A stretch of DNA of 17,758 bases from an uncultured Collinsella sp. (GCA_900550825.1 URTZ01000022.1:1-17758), one strand, 5' to 3'; positions 7,251-14,989 are shown, numbered from the stretch's first letter. Program-made: numbers and translations. The notes: a model not told the origin generated them from the letters alone.

Positions 7251-7976
7251 TTGGCTTTATCCGAACGACTTACGCGCGCGCAGGAGATTCTGGGCCACGA
7301 GTTCAATGACAAGGTGCTGCTGCGCGCGGCGCTCACGCATCCCTCGGCCGTCGAGGGCCAGCCGGTCTCTGCCAGCTATGAACGCCTTGAGTTCTTGGGT
7401 GATTCCATTTTGGGCGCCGTCGTCGCCCGTTCACTCTTTGAGTCCTATCCCGAGTTTGACGAGGGCAAGCTCACGCGCCTGAAGGTGTCCCTTGTCTCGG
7501 GCGCCACGCTGTCCGAGGTGTCGCATGAGCTGGGCATCGACGACATCATCATCTTTGGTGCCTCCGAGACCGGTACCGGCGCGCGCGGCCTGCACTCGGC
7601 GCTCGAGAACGTCTACGAGTCGCTCGTGGGCGCGTTGTATCTGGATGCCGGCTGGGATGTTGCGGCGGACTTTATTCATCGTACGCTCAAGCCGCACCTG
7701 GCCTCCGAGCGTGCCGAGCACCCTGCGAACCCCAAGTCTTTCTTGCAGGAGTGCGTGCAGGCAGACGGTCATGAGCCTCCCGCGTATAAGCTGGTCGGCT
7801 CCGAGGGCCCCGCGCATGCGCCCACCTTTACCGCTGTGGTTTTGATCGATGGTATTCGCCAGGGTCGCGGCTCCGGCTCCTCAAAGAAGGAAGCCGAGGG
7901 AGCCGCTGCGCTCGAGGCACTCGACCGCATGGGCTACACCACCAACGGCGTGATTCTCAACAAGAAGCCTGTTTAA
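7251..7976 (+). CDS. rnc: Ribonuclease III (TTG start)
   Basis: RNase III cleaves double-stranded RNA, including rRNA precursors. The 241-residue product has the signature ERLEFLGDS at 44-52 (E44, E47, D51, aligning with E. coli E38, E41, D45), E71 in DEG (E. coli E65), and a C-terminal dsRNA-binding domain at about 158-230. In the second acidic cluster the sequence is ENVYESLVGALYLD: E123 aligns with E. coli E117, but N120 stands where D114 is expected. The start is TTG at 7251; AGGGAGG at 7236-7242, in the end of acpP, is 8 nt upstream, and there is no in-frame ATG or GTG alternative nearby. smc starts 10 nt after the stop. Confidence 0.93.
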   Translation: MALSERLTRAQEILGHEFNDKVLLRAALTHPSAVEGQPVSASYERLEFLGDSILGAVVARSLFESYPEFDEGKLTRLKVSLVSGATLSEVSHELGIDDIIIFGASETGTGARGLHSALENVYESLVGALYLDAGWDVAADFIHRTLKPHLASERAEHPANPKSFLQECVQADGHEPPAYKLVGSEGPAHAPTFTAVVLIDGIRQGRGSGSSKKEAEGAAALEALDRMGYTTNGVILNKKPV

Positions 7977-7986
7977 GCGAGGAACC

Positions 7987-10900
7987 GTGTATCTCAAGTC
8001 CCTCACGCTCAAAGGGTTCAAGTCGTTTGCCGACCGCGCCCATATGACGTTTGAGCCGGGCCTGACCGTCATCGTCGGTCCCAACGGCTCGGGAAAATCG
8101 AACATCTCCGACTCGATTCTGTGGGTCCTGGGCGAGCAGAGCGCCAAGCAGCTGCGCGGCCAGGCCATGGAGGATGTCATCTTCTCGGGCTCGTCAGCGC
8201 GCAAGCCGGTGGGTGTCGCCGAGGTCACGCTGGTGCTCGATAACTCGGACCATATGCTGCCCGTCGACTTTGACGAGGTCGCCATCACACGTCGTATGTA
8301 TCGCTCGGGCGAAAGCGAGTACCTCATCAACTCGAGTCCGTGCCGCCTGATGGACATTCAGGACATCCTGCACGATTCGGGCCTGGGTAAGGATACGCAT
8401 TCCATCATCAGCCAGGGCAAGCTCGACGCCATTTTGCAGAGTCGCCCCGAGGAGCGCCGTGCCCTCATCGAGGAGGCCGCCGGCATCTCCAAGCACAAGC
8501 GCCGCAAGGAGCGTGCGCTCAAAAAGATTAAATCGATGGACGAGCACTTGACCCGTGCCCGCGACATCAATAAGGAAATCGCCCGTCAGCTGCGGCCGCT
8601 GGAGCGTCAGGTCGATCGCGCGCGCAAGTACAAAGAGCTGTCCTCTCGCGCGAACGAACTTACGCAGATGCTGGCCGTCGACGAGCTTCGTTCGCTGCAG
8701 TCGCAGTGGAACGACTTGGAGAGCCGCTCCAAGGAAGGCGCCGCCGAGCTGGAGCTTGCGCAGTACCGCATGGGCGAAAAGGAGCGCGAGCTCGAGAAGC
8801 TCCAGGTTATGCTCGAGGAAAAGGGCCTGTTTGTGGGCGACCTGGGCGAGCAACGCCGCCATATGCAAGATGTGGTCGGCCGCATTAACTCCGACATGCG
8901 CCTGCTCGAAGAAAAGGGCCACAACATGGTGTCGCGCCTGTCTGACATGCGCGGTCAGATTTCGAGCTCCGAGCATCAGCGTCGTCGCGTGGTCGAGGAG
9001 CTTGAGGACGCGCGTGCGCAGCTTGAGGAAGTGACCGGTGCGCATATGCAGGCCCAGGAGGACGTCGACGCCGCTGGTCCTGCCGCCGCCGAGCTCCACG
9101 AGCGGCGCGTGGCGCTCGACAATCAGATTTCGAAGCTTACGCGCGAACAACACGATGTGCAGCGCGTAGCCGATAACGCCGCGCTCGAGCTCGCCAAGGT
9201 GAAGGATTCCTTGAGCAATGCCGAGGTCGAGGACAACATGTATGCCTCGCGCCTGGAGCAGATCGATGAACAGCTCGAGGAGGTCACGGCCTCGCTCGAG
9301 AGCCGTCGCGACCGCGCCGAGGAGCTTGAAGGCGCTCTTGAGGAAGCGCGCCAGGCCCAGGCCGATGCGCGTGAGGCCACCGAGACGGCACGCGCGGCCC
9401 TGAAGGACCTGCGTAATCGTGAGAGTGAGGCGCGCAACAAGCTGTCCGAGGTGCGCTCGGAGCTTGCCAGCCAAAAGAAACTCGATGCCCGCATGGCCGA
9501 CAGCTCGCCGCTCGTGAGCCGTCTGGTGGGTGCGCTGGGCGACGATGTCTCGGGTCGTCTGGGCGACGTGCTCGAGGCCCCGCGCGAGCTTGAGGGCCTG
9601 GTTGAGCAATTGCTCGCCGGCGATATCGATGCGCTGCTGTTTGATGACGCCGCCACGCTTGAGCGTGCCGGTCGTGCGGCTCTGGACCAAAAGAAGGCCT
9701 CGGGCGAAGCACTGCTGGTGGCGCGCGACGTGAGCGGCTCTACCGCCGCTGAGGGCGCTGCCGGTATCCGCCTGGTTGATCGTCTGTCCGTGCGCGCAGG
9801 CTACGGACCCGTCGTCGAGGCGCTGCTCGGCGGCTATTACGTGGTCGATGACTTGGCTGCCGCGCTGTTGGCGCCGGTCGTTGACGGTGTGACCTATGTG
9901 ACTCCCGATGGCGCCCGCGTAAGCTGTGGCGGCCTGGTGCGCGTGGGCCTCGATGCTGGCGAGGCCTCGGGTGCTCTGGAGCGCAAGCGTCGCATTCGCG
10001 AGCTGGAGGGGCTTGAGCCCGATTTGGCTGCCGTGTTTGAGCATGTGTCGGATCAGGTCGTCGAGGCCAACGTTGCCGTCGAGGAGGCCCGTGCCGCCGA
10101 GGGCGATGCCGCCGGTGAGATCGCCCGTCTTGAGGGCGAGCGCCGCTCGCTGCTCTCCGAGATCGGCCGCTTGGAGCAAAGCGCCAACAATGCCGAGGTC
10201 GAGCGCGTGCGCATCTCCAAGCGCCGCGAGCAGGCTGCCGAGGCCGTTCGTGCCGCGCGCCCGCGCGTTGACGAGCTCACCCGTTCGCGTGACGAGGCGC
10301 GTGCACAGGCAAGCGACCTGGGCCTCCAGATTGCCGAGGCCAACGATGAGCTCGATCGCGTTCGCCGTGACGATTCCGAGGCCGCCGGTAAGCTCGCCGA
10401 TGCCAAGGTGCGCCTGGCCCAGACGAGCGAGCGCCTGCGTTCGCTGAAGGGCCGCGTGCCCGACCTTGAGCATCGTCTTGAGGGCATCGACCGTCGTATC
10501 CGCGGAACACGCCAGGCTTCGCGCTCGCTCGAGCTGCTGCGCCTGCGCGTCGACCCCATGCACGAACGCTATTCTGCCCTGTTGGAACGCGCGTCGGATT
10601 GGGCAGCGCGCCTGCGTGACCAGGCCTCTCTGGAGGAGGCGGACTCCGCTTCGCTCAAGAAGACCATCGAGGATGCCAAGGCAGAGGTTGCCCGCGCTAA
10701 GGAGCGAGTCGATACCGCCTCCGCCGCGCAAAACGAGTTCAAGGTCGCGCGTGGCAAGCTCGAGGTGCAGGTAGAGGCCGCCATTAAGGCCATTACCGCC
10801 GATGGCACCACGGTACTCGAGGAAGCACTCATGCTTCCGGCGCCCACGGACCGCGATGCCGCCGAGCGCGAACTCAACCAGCTTGTGCGCCAGATCAACA

Positions 10901-11523
10901 ACCTTGGTCCCGTTAACCAAGTTGCCATGGAGGAGTACGAGCAGCTCAAGCGCCGCGCCGATTACATCGAGGAGCAGCTGGCCGATCTGGAGAGCGCGCG
11001 CAAGGCGCTCACCAAGATCACCGTGGCCATCGACCGCAAGATGCGGAAGGCCTTCCTGGTAACCTTCGAGAAGGTCGATGCGAACTTCCGCGAGATCTTC
11101 GCCATGCTCTTCCCGGGCGGTCAGGCTCATCTGGAGATGACCGATCCCGAGCATCCTGCCGAGACGGGTATCGAGGTCGTGGCGCAGCCGCGCGGCAAGC
11201 GCATCACCAAGATGATGCTCATGTCGGGCGGCGAGAAGAGCCTGACGGCGCTCGCCCTGCTCTTTGCTGTGTACCGCACGCGCACGGTGCCGTTCTATGT
11301 GCTGGACGAGGTCGAGGCGGCACTCGATGACGCCAACCTGTCCAAGCTTATCGGCGCACTCGACGTGTTGCGTTCCGATACGCAGCTCTTGGTTATCTCG
11401 CATCAGCGCCGTACTATGGAGGACGCTGACGTTCTCTATGGCGTCTCGATGCAAGCCGACGGCGTCAGTCGCGTCGTCTCGCAAAAACTCGATCGCGAAA
11501 CCGGAAAGGTCGTGAATGCATAA
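7987..11523 (+). CDS. smc: Chromosome segregation protein SMC (GTG start)
   Basis: SMC is the ATPase core of bacterial condensin, which loads near the origin and compacts and separates sister chromosomes. The 1178 residues match the usual length. The N-terminal head has Walker A GPNGSGKSN at 31-39. Two long Glu/Arg/Ala-rich coiled-coil arms flank a hinge at about 504-665. The C-terminal head has the ABC signature LMSGGEKS near 1078-1085 and Walker B VLDE with D1107/E1108. GTG at 7987 follows GAGG at 7979-7982 and gives the typical MYLKSLTLKGFKSF start. The rnc-smc-ftsY-ffh order is classic. Partners ScpA and ScpB are not in the window. The TAA overlaps the ftsY ATG by 1 nt. Confidence 0.97.
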   Translation: MYLKSLTLKGFKSFADRAHMTFEPGLTVIVGPNGSGKSNISDSILWVLGEQSAKQLRGQAMEDVIFSGSSARKPVGVAEVTLVLDNSDHMLPVDFDEVAITRRMYRSGESEYLINSSPCRLMDIQDILHDSGLGKDTHSIISQGKLDAILQSRPEERRALIEEAAGISKHKRRKERALKKIKSMDEHLTRARDINKEIARQLRPLERQVDRARKYKELSSRANELTQMLAVDELRSLQSQWNDLESRSKEGAAELELAQYRMGEKERELEKLQVMLEEKGLFVGDLGEQRRHMQDVVGRINSDMRLLEEKGHNMVSRLSDMRGQISSSEHQRRRVVEELEDARAQLEEVTGAHMQAQEDVDAAGPAAAELHERRVALDNQISKLTREQHDVQRVADNAALELAKVKDSLSNAEVEDNMYASRLEQIDEQLEEVTASLESRRDRAEELEGALEEARQAQADAREATETARAALKDLRNRESEARNKLSEVRSELASQKKLDARMADSSPLVSRLVGALGDDVSGRLGDVLEAPRELEGLVEQLLAGDIDALLFDDAATLERAGRAALDQKKASGEALLVARDVSGSTAAEGAAGIRLVDRLSVRAGYGPVVEALLGGYYVVDDLAAALLAPVVDGVTYVTPDGARVSCGGLVRVGLDAGEASGALERKRRIRELEGLEPDLAAVFEHVSDQVVEANVAVEEARAAEGDAAGEIARLEGERRSLLSEIGRLEQSANNAEVERVRISKRREQAAEAVRAARPRVDELTRSRDEARAQASDLGLQIAEANDELDRVRRDDSEAAGKLADAKVRLAQTSERLRSLKGRVPDLEHRLEGIDRRIRGTRQASRSLELLRLRVDPMHERYSALLERASDWAARLRDQASLEEADSASLKKTIEDAKAEVARAKERVDTASAAQNEFKVARGKLEVQVEAAIKAITADGTTVLEEALMLPAPTDRDAAERELNQLVRQINNLGPVNQVAMEEYEQLKRRADYIEEQLADLESARKALTKITVAIDRKMRKAFLVTFEKVDANFREIFAMLFPGGQAHLEMTDPEHPAETGIEVVAQPRGKRITKMMLMSGGEKSLTALALLFAVYRTRTVPFYVLDEVEAALDDANLSKLIGALDVLRSDTQLLVISHQRRTMEDADVLYGVSMQADGVSRVVSQKLDRETGKVVNA

Positions 11524-12440
11524 TGGGATTCTTTGACGCACTCTCGCGCGGACTTGAGCGCAGCCGCGAGGCCCTCAACGAGGTCTTTTACTTTGGCGGC
11601 GAGGTCGACGAGGATTTTTGGGAGGACTTAGAGGACACCCTCGTCATGGGTGACATGGGTGCCGAGATCGCCATTCAGGTCTCCGATGACCTGCGCGACG
11701 CCGCGGCCAAGAAGAACCTCAAGACCGCTCCGCAGCTTCGCCGTGCCCTGGCCGAGCAGCTCGAGCAGCACTTTGTGCCCATCGAGCGCGATCCGTTCTC
11801 CGATACGCCGAGCTGCGTGCTGTTTGTGGGCATTAACGGTGCCGGCAAGACCACTACGGTCGGCAAGATCGCGAGCGCCATGGCCGCCCGCGGCAAGAAC
11901 GTGGTGATCGGTTCGGCCGACACCTTCCGCGCCGCCGCTATCGAGCAGCTCGATGTGTGGGGCCAGCGCGCTGGCGTCCCCGTCATCAAGCGCGACCGCG
12001 GCTCCGACCCGGCAAGTGTTTGCTACGACGTGCTCGACGAGGCCGACAAGCGCGGCAGCGACCTGGTGCTTATCGATACCGCCGGCCGTCTGCACACGAG
12101 CCCTGAGCTCATGCGCGAGCTTGCCAAGGTGGTCAATGTGACCCGTAAGCGCGCCGCTAATATGGCCGCCGGCCCCATGCCGGTTTCGGTCGTGCTTGTG
12201 ATCGACGCCGCGACGGGTCAAAACGGTCTGAACCAGGCGCTCGAGTTTAACGAGGCGCTGGGCCTGGACGGTATTATCATGACTAAGCTCGACGGCACGG
12301 CTAAGGGCGGCATCGCCATGGCCGTGGCCGAGAAGCTCAAGCTCCCGATCCTGCGCATCGGCGTGGGCGAGCAGGTCGATGACCTGCAGGAGTTCAATGC
12401 CAAAGATTTCTGCCGCGCCCTGGTGGGCGAGTCCAACTAA
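11523..12440 (+). CDS. ftsY: Signal recognition particle receptor FtsY
   Basis: FtsY is the membrane-associated GTPase that docks SRP-ribosome complexes at the Sec translocon. The 305-residue protein has the N domain (about 1-90) and G domain: GINGAGKT at 103-110, DTFRAAA at 133-139, DTAGR at 185-189, TKLDGTAKGG at 254-263. It lacks the long acidic A domain of E. coli FtsY and begins with MGFFDALSRGLERSRE, which may serve as the amphipathic membrane-targeting helix. The start overlaps the smc stop (TAATG) and only a distant GGAAAGG is seen upstream, so translation is likely coupled. Its partner Ffh is encoded next. Confidence 0.96.
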   Translation: MGFFDALSRGLERSREALNEVFYFGGEVDEDFWEDLEDTLVMGDMGAEIAIQVSDDLRDAAAKKNLKTAPQLRRALAEQLEQHFVPIERDPFSDTPSCVLFVGINGAGKTTTVGKIASAMAARGKNVVIGSADTFRAAAIEQLDVWGQRAGVPVIKRDRGSDPASVCYDVLDEADKRGSDLVLIDTAGRLHTSPELMRELAKVVNVTRKRAANMAAGPMPVSVVLVIDAATGQNGLNQALEFNEALGLDGIIMTKLDGTAKGGIAMAVAEKLKLPILRIGVGEQVDDLQEFNAKDFCRALVGESN

Positions 12441-12450
12441 GGAGTGACTA

Positions 12451-13926
12451 GTGTTTGATTCTCTGAGCGATCGCCTCAACGACACATTTGACCGCCTGCG
12501 CGGCAAGGGTAAGCTGACCGAGGCCGATATCACCTCGGCCATGCGCGACATCCGCATGGCGCTTCTCGAGGCCGACGTTAACTTCAAGGTCGTCAAGGAG
12601 TTCGTCGCCAAGACCAAGGAGCGCTGCATGACCGCCGAGGTCATGGAGTCGCTGTCGCCGGCGCAAAACGTCGTCAAGATTGTGCTCGACGAGCTCACCG
12701 AGATGCTTGGCTCAACCGAGAGCAAGCTCGTCTTTAGCAACCGCATTCCCAATGTCATCATGCTTGTGGGTCTGCAGGGCTCCGGTAAGACCACGGCTGC
12801 CGTAAAGCTGGCCTACCTGCTCAAGAAGCAGGGTCGCTCGCCGTTGCTCGCCGCGTGCGACGTCTACCGTCCCGCTGCTGCCGACCAGCTGGCCACGCTC
12901 GGTGGCGAGATCGGCGTACCGGTCTTCCGCGGCGACGGTGCGCACCCGGTCGATATCGCCAAGGGCGCCATCCAGGAGGCCGTCGACCACCTGCGCGACG
13001 TGGTCATCGTCGATACCGCCGGACGTCTTCAGATCGATGAGCAGATGATGCAGGAGGCCGTGGACATCAAGAAGGCCGTCAAGCCCGATCAGGTGCTGAT
13101 GGTCGTCGATGCCATGACCGGTCAGGATATCGTCAACGTCGTCTCGACCTTCGCCGAGCGCACCGACTTTGACGGCGTGATTATCTCTAAGCTCGACGGC
13201 GACGCCCGTGGCGGCGGCGCGCTTTCCGTGCGCCAGGTGACCGGCAAGCCCATCAAGTTTGTGAGCATGGGCGAGAAGCCCGATTCGCTGGAGCCGTTCT
13301 ACCCCGATCGTATGGCCAAGCGCATTCTGGGTATGGGCGACGTTGTCGGCATTATCGAGAAGGCCCAGGAGGCGGCCGACGCCGAGCAGCTCGAGGCCGC
13401 CGAGCGCATGCTGCGCGAGGGCTTTACCATGAACGACATGCTCGACCAGATGAAGGCCGTCAAGAAGATGGGCGGCATGAAGGGCATTCTGGGCATGCTC
13501 CCCGGTGGCCAGCGTGCGCTTAACCAGATGGGTGGCAACCTGGACGAAGGTATCTTCGATAAGAACGAGGCCATCATCATGTCGATGACCAAGGAGGAGC
13601 GCCTTCGCCCCTCCATCATCAACGGCCAGCGCCGTGCCCGCATCGCCAAGGGCGCCGGCGTGACCCCCACCGAGGTCAATAGCCTTATGAAGCAGTGGGG
13701 CGAGATGAACAAGATGATGGGCCGCATGCGCACGATGGCCAATCAGGCGCAGGCCGGCGGCAAGAAGGGCAAGAAGGGTAAGAAGGGCAAAAAGATGCGC
13801 ATGCCCAATATTCCCGGTCTGGATGCCATGGGGCTGGGCGGCATGGGCGGCTTGGGAACGGGCGGCCCCAAGTCCGATATGGACCTGCTGCGCCAGATGG
13901 AAGCGCAGATGCGCAACAAGAAGTAA
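12451..13926 (+). CDS. ffh: Signal recognition particle protein Ffh (GTG start)
   Basis: Ffh binds 4.5S/6S SRP RNA and hydrophobic signal sequences on nascent chains, then pairs with FtsY. The 491-residue product has the NG domain with GLQGSGKT at 107-114 and DVYRPAAADQL at 137-147, DTAGR, and SKLDGDARGGGAL. A Met-rich M domain follows (EGFTMNDMLDQMKAVKKMGGM) with the RNA-contact region RRARIAKGAGVTPTEVN, in which GAG replaces the usual GSG. The C-terminus is a Lys/Gly repeat and a Gly/Met-rich tail. GTG at 12451 follows AAGGAG at 12439-12444 with a 6-nt gap. It is the last gene of the run and is followed by a strong terminator. The SRP RNA gene is not in the window. Confidence 0.96.
   Translation: MFDSLSDRLNDTFDRLRGKGKLTEADITSAMRDIRMALLEADVNFKVVKEFVAKTKERCMTAEVMESLSPAQNVVKIVLDELTEMLGSTESKLVFSNRIPNVIMLVGLQGSGKTTAAVKLAYLLKKQGRSPLLAACDVYRPAAADQLATLGGEIGVPVFRGDGAHPVDIAKGAIQEAVDHLRDVVIVDTAGRLQIDEQMMQEAVDIKKAVKPDQVLMVVDAMTGQDIVNVVSTFAERTDFDGVIISKLDGDARGGGALSVRQVTGKPIKFVSMGEKPDSLEPFYPDRMAKRILGMGDVVGIIEKAQEAADAEQLEAAERMLREGFTMNDMLDQMKAVKKMGGMKGILGMLPGGQRALNQMGGNLDEGIFDKNEAIIMSMTKEERLRPSIINGQRRARIAKGAGVTPTEVNSLMKQWGEMNKMMGRMRTMANQAQAGGKKGKKGKKGKKMRMPNIPGLDAMGLGGMGGLGTGGPKSDMDLLRQMEAQMRNKK
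13759..13794 (+). repeat. Four tandem 9-bp units in ffh encoding Gly-Lys-Lys
   Basis: GGCAAGAAG is present four times, twice exactly and twice with one change. It encodes (GKK)4 in the basic C-terminal tail of Ffh. Copy number could vary between strains by slippage, and the basic tail may help bind RNA. Confidence 0.8.
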
Positions 13927-13946
13927 CGACTAGTTGAGTCGTGTAT

Positions 13947-13992
13947 GGCGAAGGCCGCCTGGATGGTGTTCCAGGCGGCCTTCGCCGTTTGT
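13947..13992 (+). terminator. Strong terminator after ffh
   Basis: GGCGAAGGCCGCCTGG and its exact reverse complement form a 16-bp perfect stem (13947-13962 and 13971-13986) with an 8-nt loop, followed by a short GTTTGTT tail. It lies between the convergent ffh and the minus-strand gene. On the minus strand there is no T-tract after the stem, so efficient termination is expected mainly for ffh. Confidence 0.75.
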
Positions 13993-14042
13993 TCGCTGGT
14001 TGTCGCACGCGTGGAAGCGCGTTCTCGACGAGGTGCTTGCCG

Positions 14043-14807
14043 CTAGTGGCATCCGCAGCCTTCGTGCCCGTCATGGTCGTGGTGACCGTGGCAGCCGCAG
14101 GACTCGCCATGCTCGTGGATGTGCTCGTGATCATGTCCATGGCAGTCGCAGGTGGCCTCGCCGTTCTGTGCGAGCGTGCCGGCAATGAGGGCCTCGACGC
14201 AGGCATCGCAGCTGCCCTGGGCGCCCGCATAGACCGTGATGCCGGCTTGGGCAAGCGCGTTGATAGCGCCGCCGCCGATACCGCCGCAAATGAGCGTGTC
14301 AACGCCACCGTTGGCAAGCAGGCCCGCCAAGGCGCCGTGGCCGGTGCCGCCGGTGCCTACGACCTGCTCGTTGAGCACCTTGCCATCCTGGATGTCGTAG
14401 ATCTTGAACTGCTCGCTGCGGCCAAAGTGCATAAAGATGTTGCCGTTGTCGTACGTCGTTGCCACCCTCATGGTGCCGACCTCCTTTGCTGGCCATGCGG
14501 CCGTCGTCGTGGCGATGGGGGAGTACGCGATATTGCCGCCCTCGATGACGAGCGCTCGTCCGTTGACCAGCGCGTTTGCCACCTTGCGATGCGCGCGACT
14601 GCTGATTGCCGCCACCGTGGCGCGGGCGATGCCCATGTGCAGGGCGACGGCCTCCTGATTGAGGCCCTCCAGATCGCACAGGCGCAGCACCTCAAGCTCG
14701 TCGACGGTCATGTCGATGGCATCACCGCTGGCCAGGCCATCGGGGGTAAAGCCGCGGTATTCGGGGATGATCCCGACGCGGCGCAGTTTTTCGCGTCTTC
14801 CTGCCAT
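14043..14807 (-). CDS. DUF134 helix-turn-helix – NifX-type cluster-binding fusion with His/Cys-rich tail
   Basis: The 254-residue product has three parts. Residues 1-95 match DUF134/UPF0251, a predicted DNA-binding family: MAGRREKLRRV start, MTVDELEVLRL, then the helix-turn-helix DLEGLNQEAVALHMGIARAT, then ALVNGRALVIEGG. Residues 113-215 match the NifX/NifB-C-terminal type domain that binds iron-sulfur or iron-molybdenum cluster precursors (MRVATTYDNG, FGRSEQFKIYDI, LICGGIGGGA), plus CDAC at 200-203. Residues 220-254 are a tail of 12 His, 6 Cys and 8 acidic residues with three CxCH units. The start at 14807 is preferred over 14825: AAGG lies 5 nt upstream, it matches the DUF134 N-terminus, and the predicted transcript starts near 14830. 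A second start at 14471 has a perfect ribosome-binding site. No nitrogenase gene is nearby, so a role in metal or cluster handling with self-regulation is inference. Confidence 0.85.
   Translation of the reverse strand: MAGRREKLRRVGIIPEYRGFTPDGLASGDAIDMTVDELEVLRLCDLEGLNQEAVALHMGIARATVAAISSRAHRKVANALVNGRALVIEGGNIAYSPIATTTAAWPAKEVGTMRVATTYDNGNIFMHFGRSEQFKIYDIQDGKVLNEQVVGTGGTGHGALAGLLANGGVDTLICGGIGGGAINALAQAGITVYAGAQGSCDACVEALIAGTLAQNGEATCDCHGHDHEHIHEHGESCGCHGHHDHDGHEGCGCH
14479..14487 (-). promoter_or_regulatory. Internal Shine-Dalgarno before the NifX-domain ATG
   Basis: On the minus strand AAAGGAGGT lies 7 nt before an in-frame ATG (14471-14469) at the exact start of the NifX-type domain. 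It is the best match to the anti-Shine-Dalgarno in the window. It predicts a second product of 142 residues (14043-14471) lacking the DNA-binding domain. Confidence 0.7.
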
Positions 14808-14818
14808 GCACACCTTAT

Positions 14819-14832
14819 CTGACATATGTCAA
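14819..14832. promoter_or_regulatory. Palindromic operator site 1
   Basis: CTGACATATGTCAA contains the perfect 12-bp palindrome TGACATATGTCA (14820-14831). It covers the predicted transcription start of the minus-strand DUF134-NifX gene, which fits a repressor site. Confidence 0.6.
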
Positions 14833-14836
14833 CAAT

Positions 14837-14864
14837 AGGATAACGCGTTAGTCGTTGGGCGCAA
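14837..14864 (-). promoter_or_regulatory. Putative promoter of the DUF134-NifX gene
   Basis: Read on the minus strand, TTGCGC (14864-14859) and TATCCT (14842-14837) are separated by 16 bp. Within the spacer lies a 10-bp palindrome, TAACGCGTTA (14841-14850, overlapping the edge of the -10). Transcription would begin near 14830, giving a leader of about 23 nt. The elements are weak, as expected of a regulated promoter. Confidence 0.45.
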
Positions 14865-14868
14865 GGCA

Positions 14869-14888
14869 TTTCTGTCATATGTCAGAAA
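14869..14888. promoter_or_regulatory. Palindromic operator site 2
   Basis: TTTCTGTCATATGTCAGAAA is a 20-bp palindrome broken by one T/T pair (14875 and 14882). Its core CTGTCATATGTCAG differs from the consensus CTGACATATGTCAG by one base. It lies just upstream of the predicted -35 of the minus-strand gene, 53 bp centre to centre from site 1. Confidence 0.6.
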
Positions 14889-14952
14889 AAGGCTAAGATG
14901 CCTCGTTGCAACATGCGGAGCCGCGCTGCCGTGCATTGCGTGTGCCGGACTA

Positions 14953-14970
14953 AGTGTCCAATTCGACACT
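14953..14970. promoter_or_regulatory. Dyad overlapping the thyA promoter
   Basis: AGTGTC-CAATTC-GACACT has perfect 6-bp arms around a near-symmetric AATT centre (only the flanking C/C pair breaks it). It overlaps the expected -35 region of thyA, so it could be an operator. Confidence 0.4.
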
Positions 14971-14989
14971 CGCGCGCCTGGGCTACAAT
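14962..14989 (+). promoter_or_regulatory. Putative thyA-folA promoter
   Basis: TACAAT at 14984-14989 matches 5 of 6 bases of TATAAT. A weak TTCGAC at 14962-14967 lies 16 bp upstream. The predicted transcript would start near 14996, giving a leader of about 28 nt that ends in AGGAGG. Confidence 0.5.

Noticed and set aside
8194..11541. Long open frame on the minus strand opposite smc (over 1100 codons)
   Set aside because: It is a mirror of the high-GC, codon-biased smc gene. It has a low-complexity His/Leu/Gly-rich translation, no recognisable domain, and lies opposite a certain gene.
14464..14500. Frameshift or sequencing error between the DUF134 and NifX parts
   Set aside because: The frame is continuous with normal codon use across the junction and no shifted alternative; kept only as a refuting possibility for the fusion.
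14043..14807. Nitrogenase cofactor role for the NifX-type domain
   Set aside because: No nif structural or assembly gene is present in the window, and NifX-type domains occur widely in non-fixing anaerobes.
13941..14822. Plus-strand open frame opposite the DUF134-NifX gene
   Set aside because: It begins inside the ffh terminator, has no ribosome-binding site, and its translation shows no domain, while the minus strand gives two clear domains.
14823..14825. ATG at 14825 (minus strand) as start of the DUF134-NifX gene
   Set aside because: It lies inside the palindrome, lacks a ribosome-binding site, and would have almost no leader; DUF134 proteins begin at the equivalent of 14807.
14841..14850. 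TAACGCGTTA 10-bp palindrome as a separate operator
   Set aside because: It is perfect but short and lies inside the promoter spacer; it is noted with the promoter rather than claimed as its own site.
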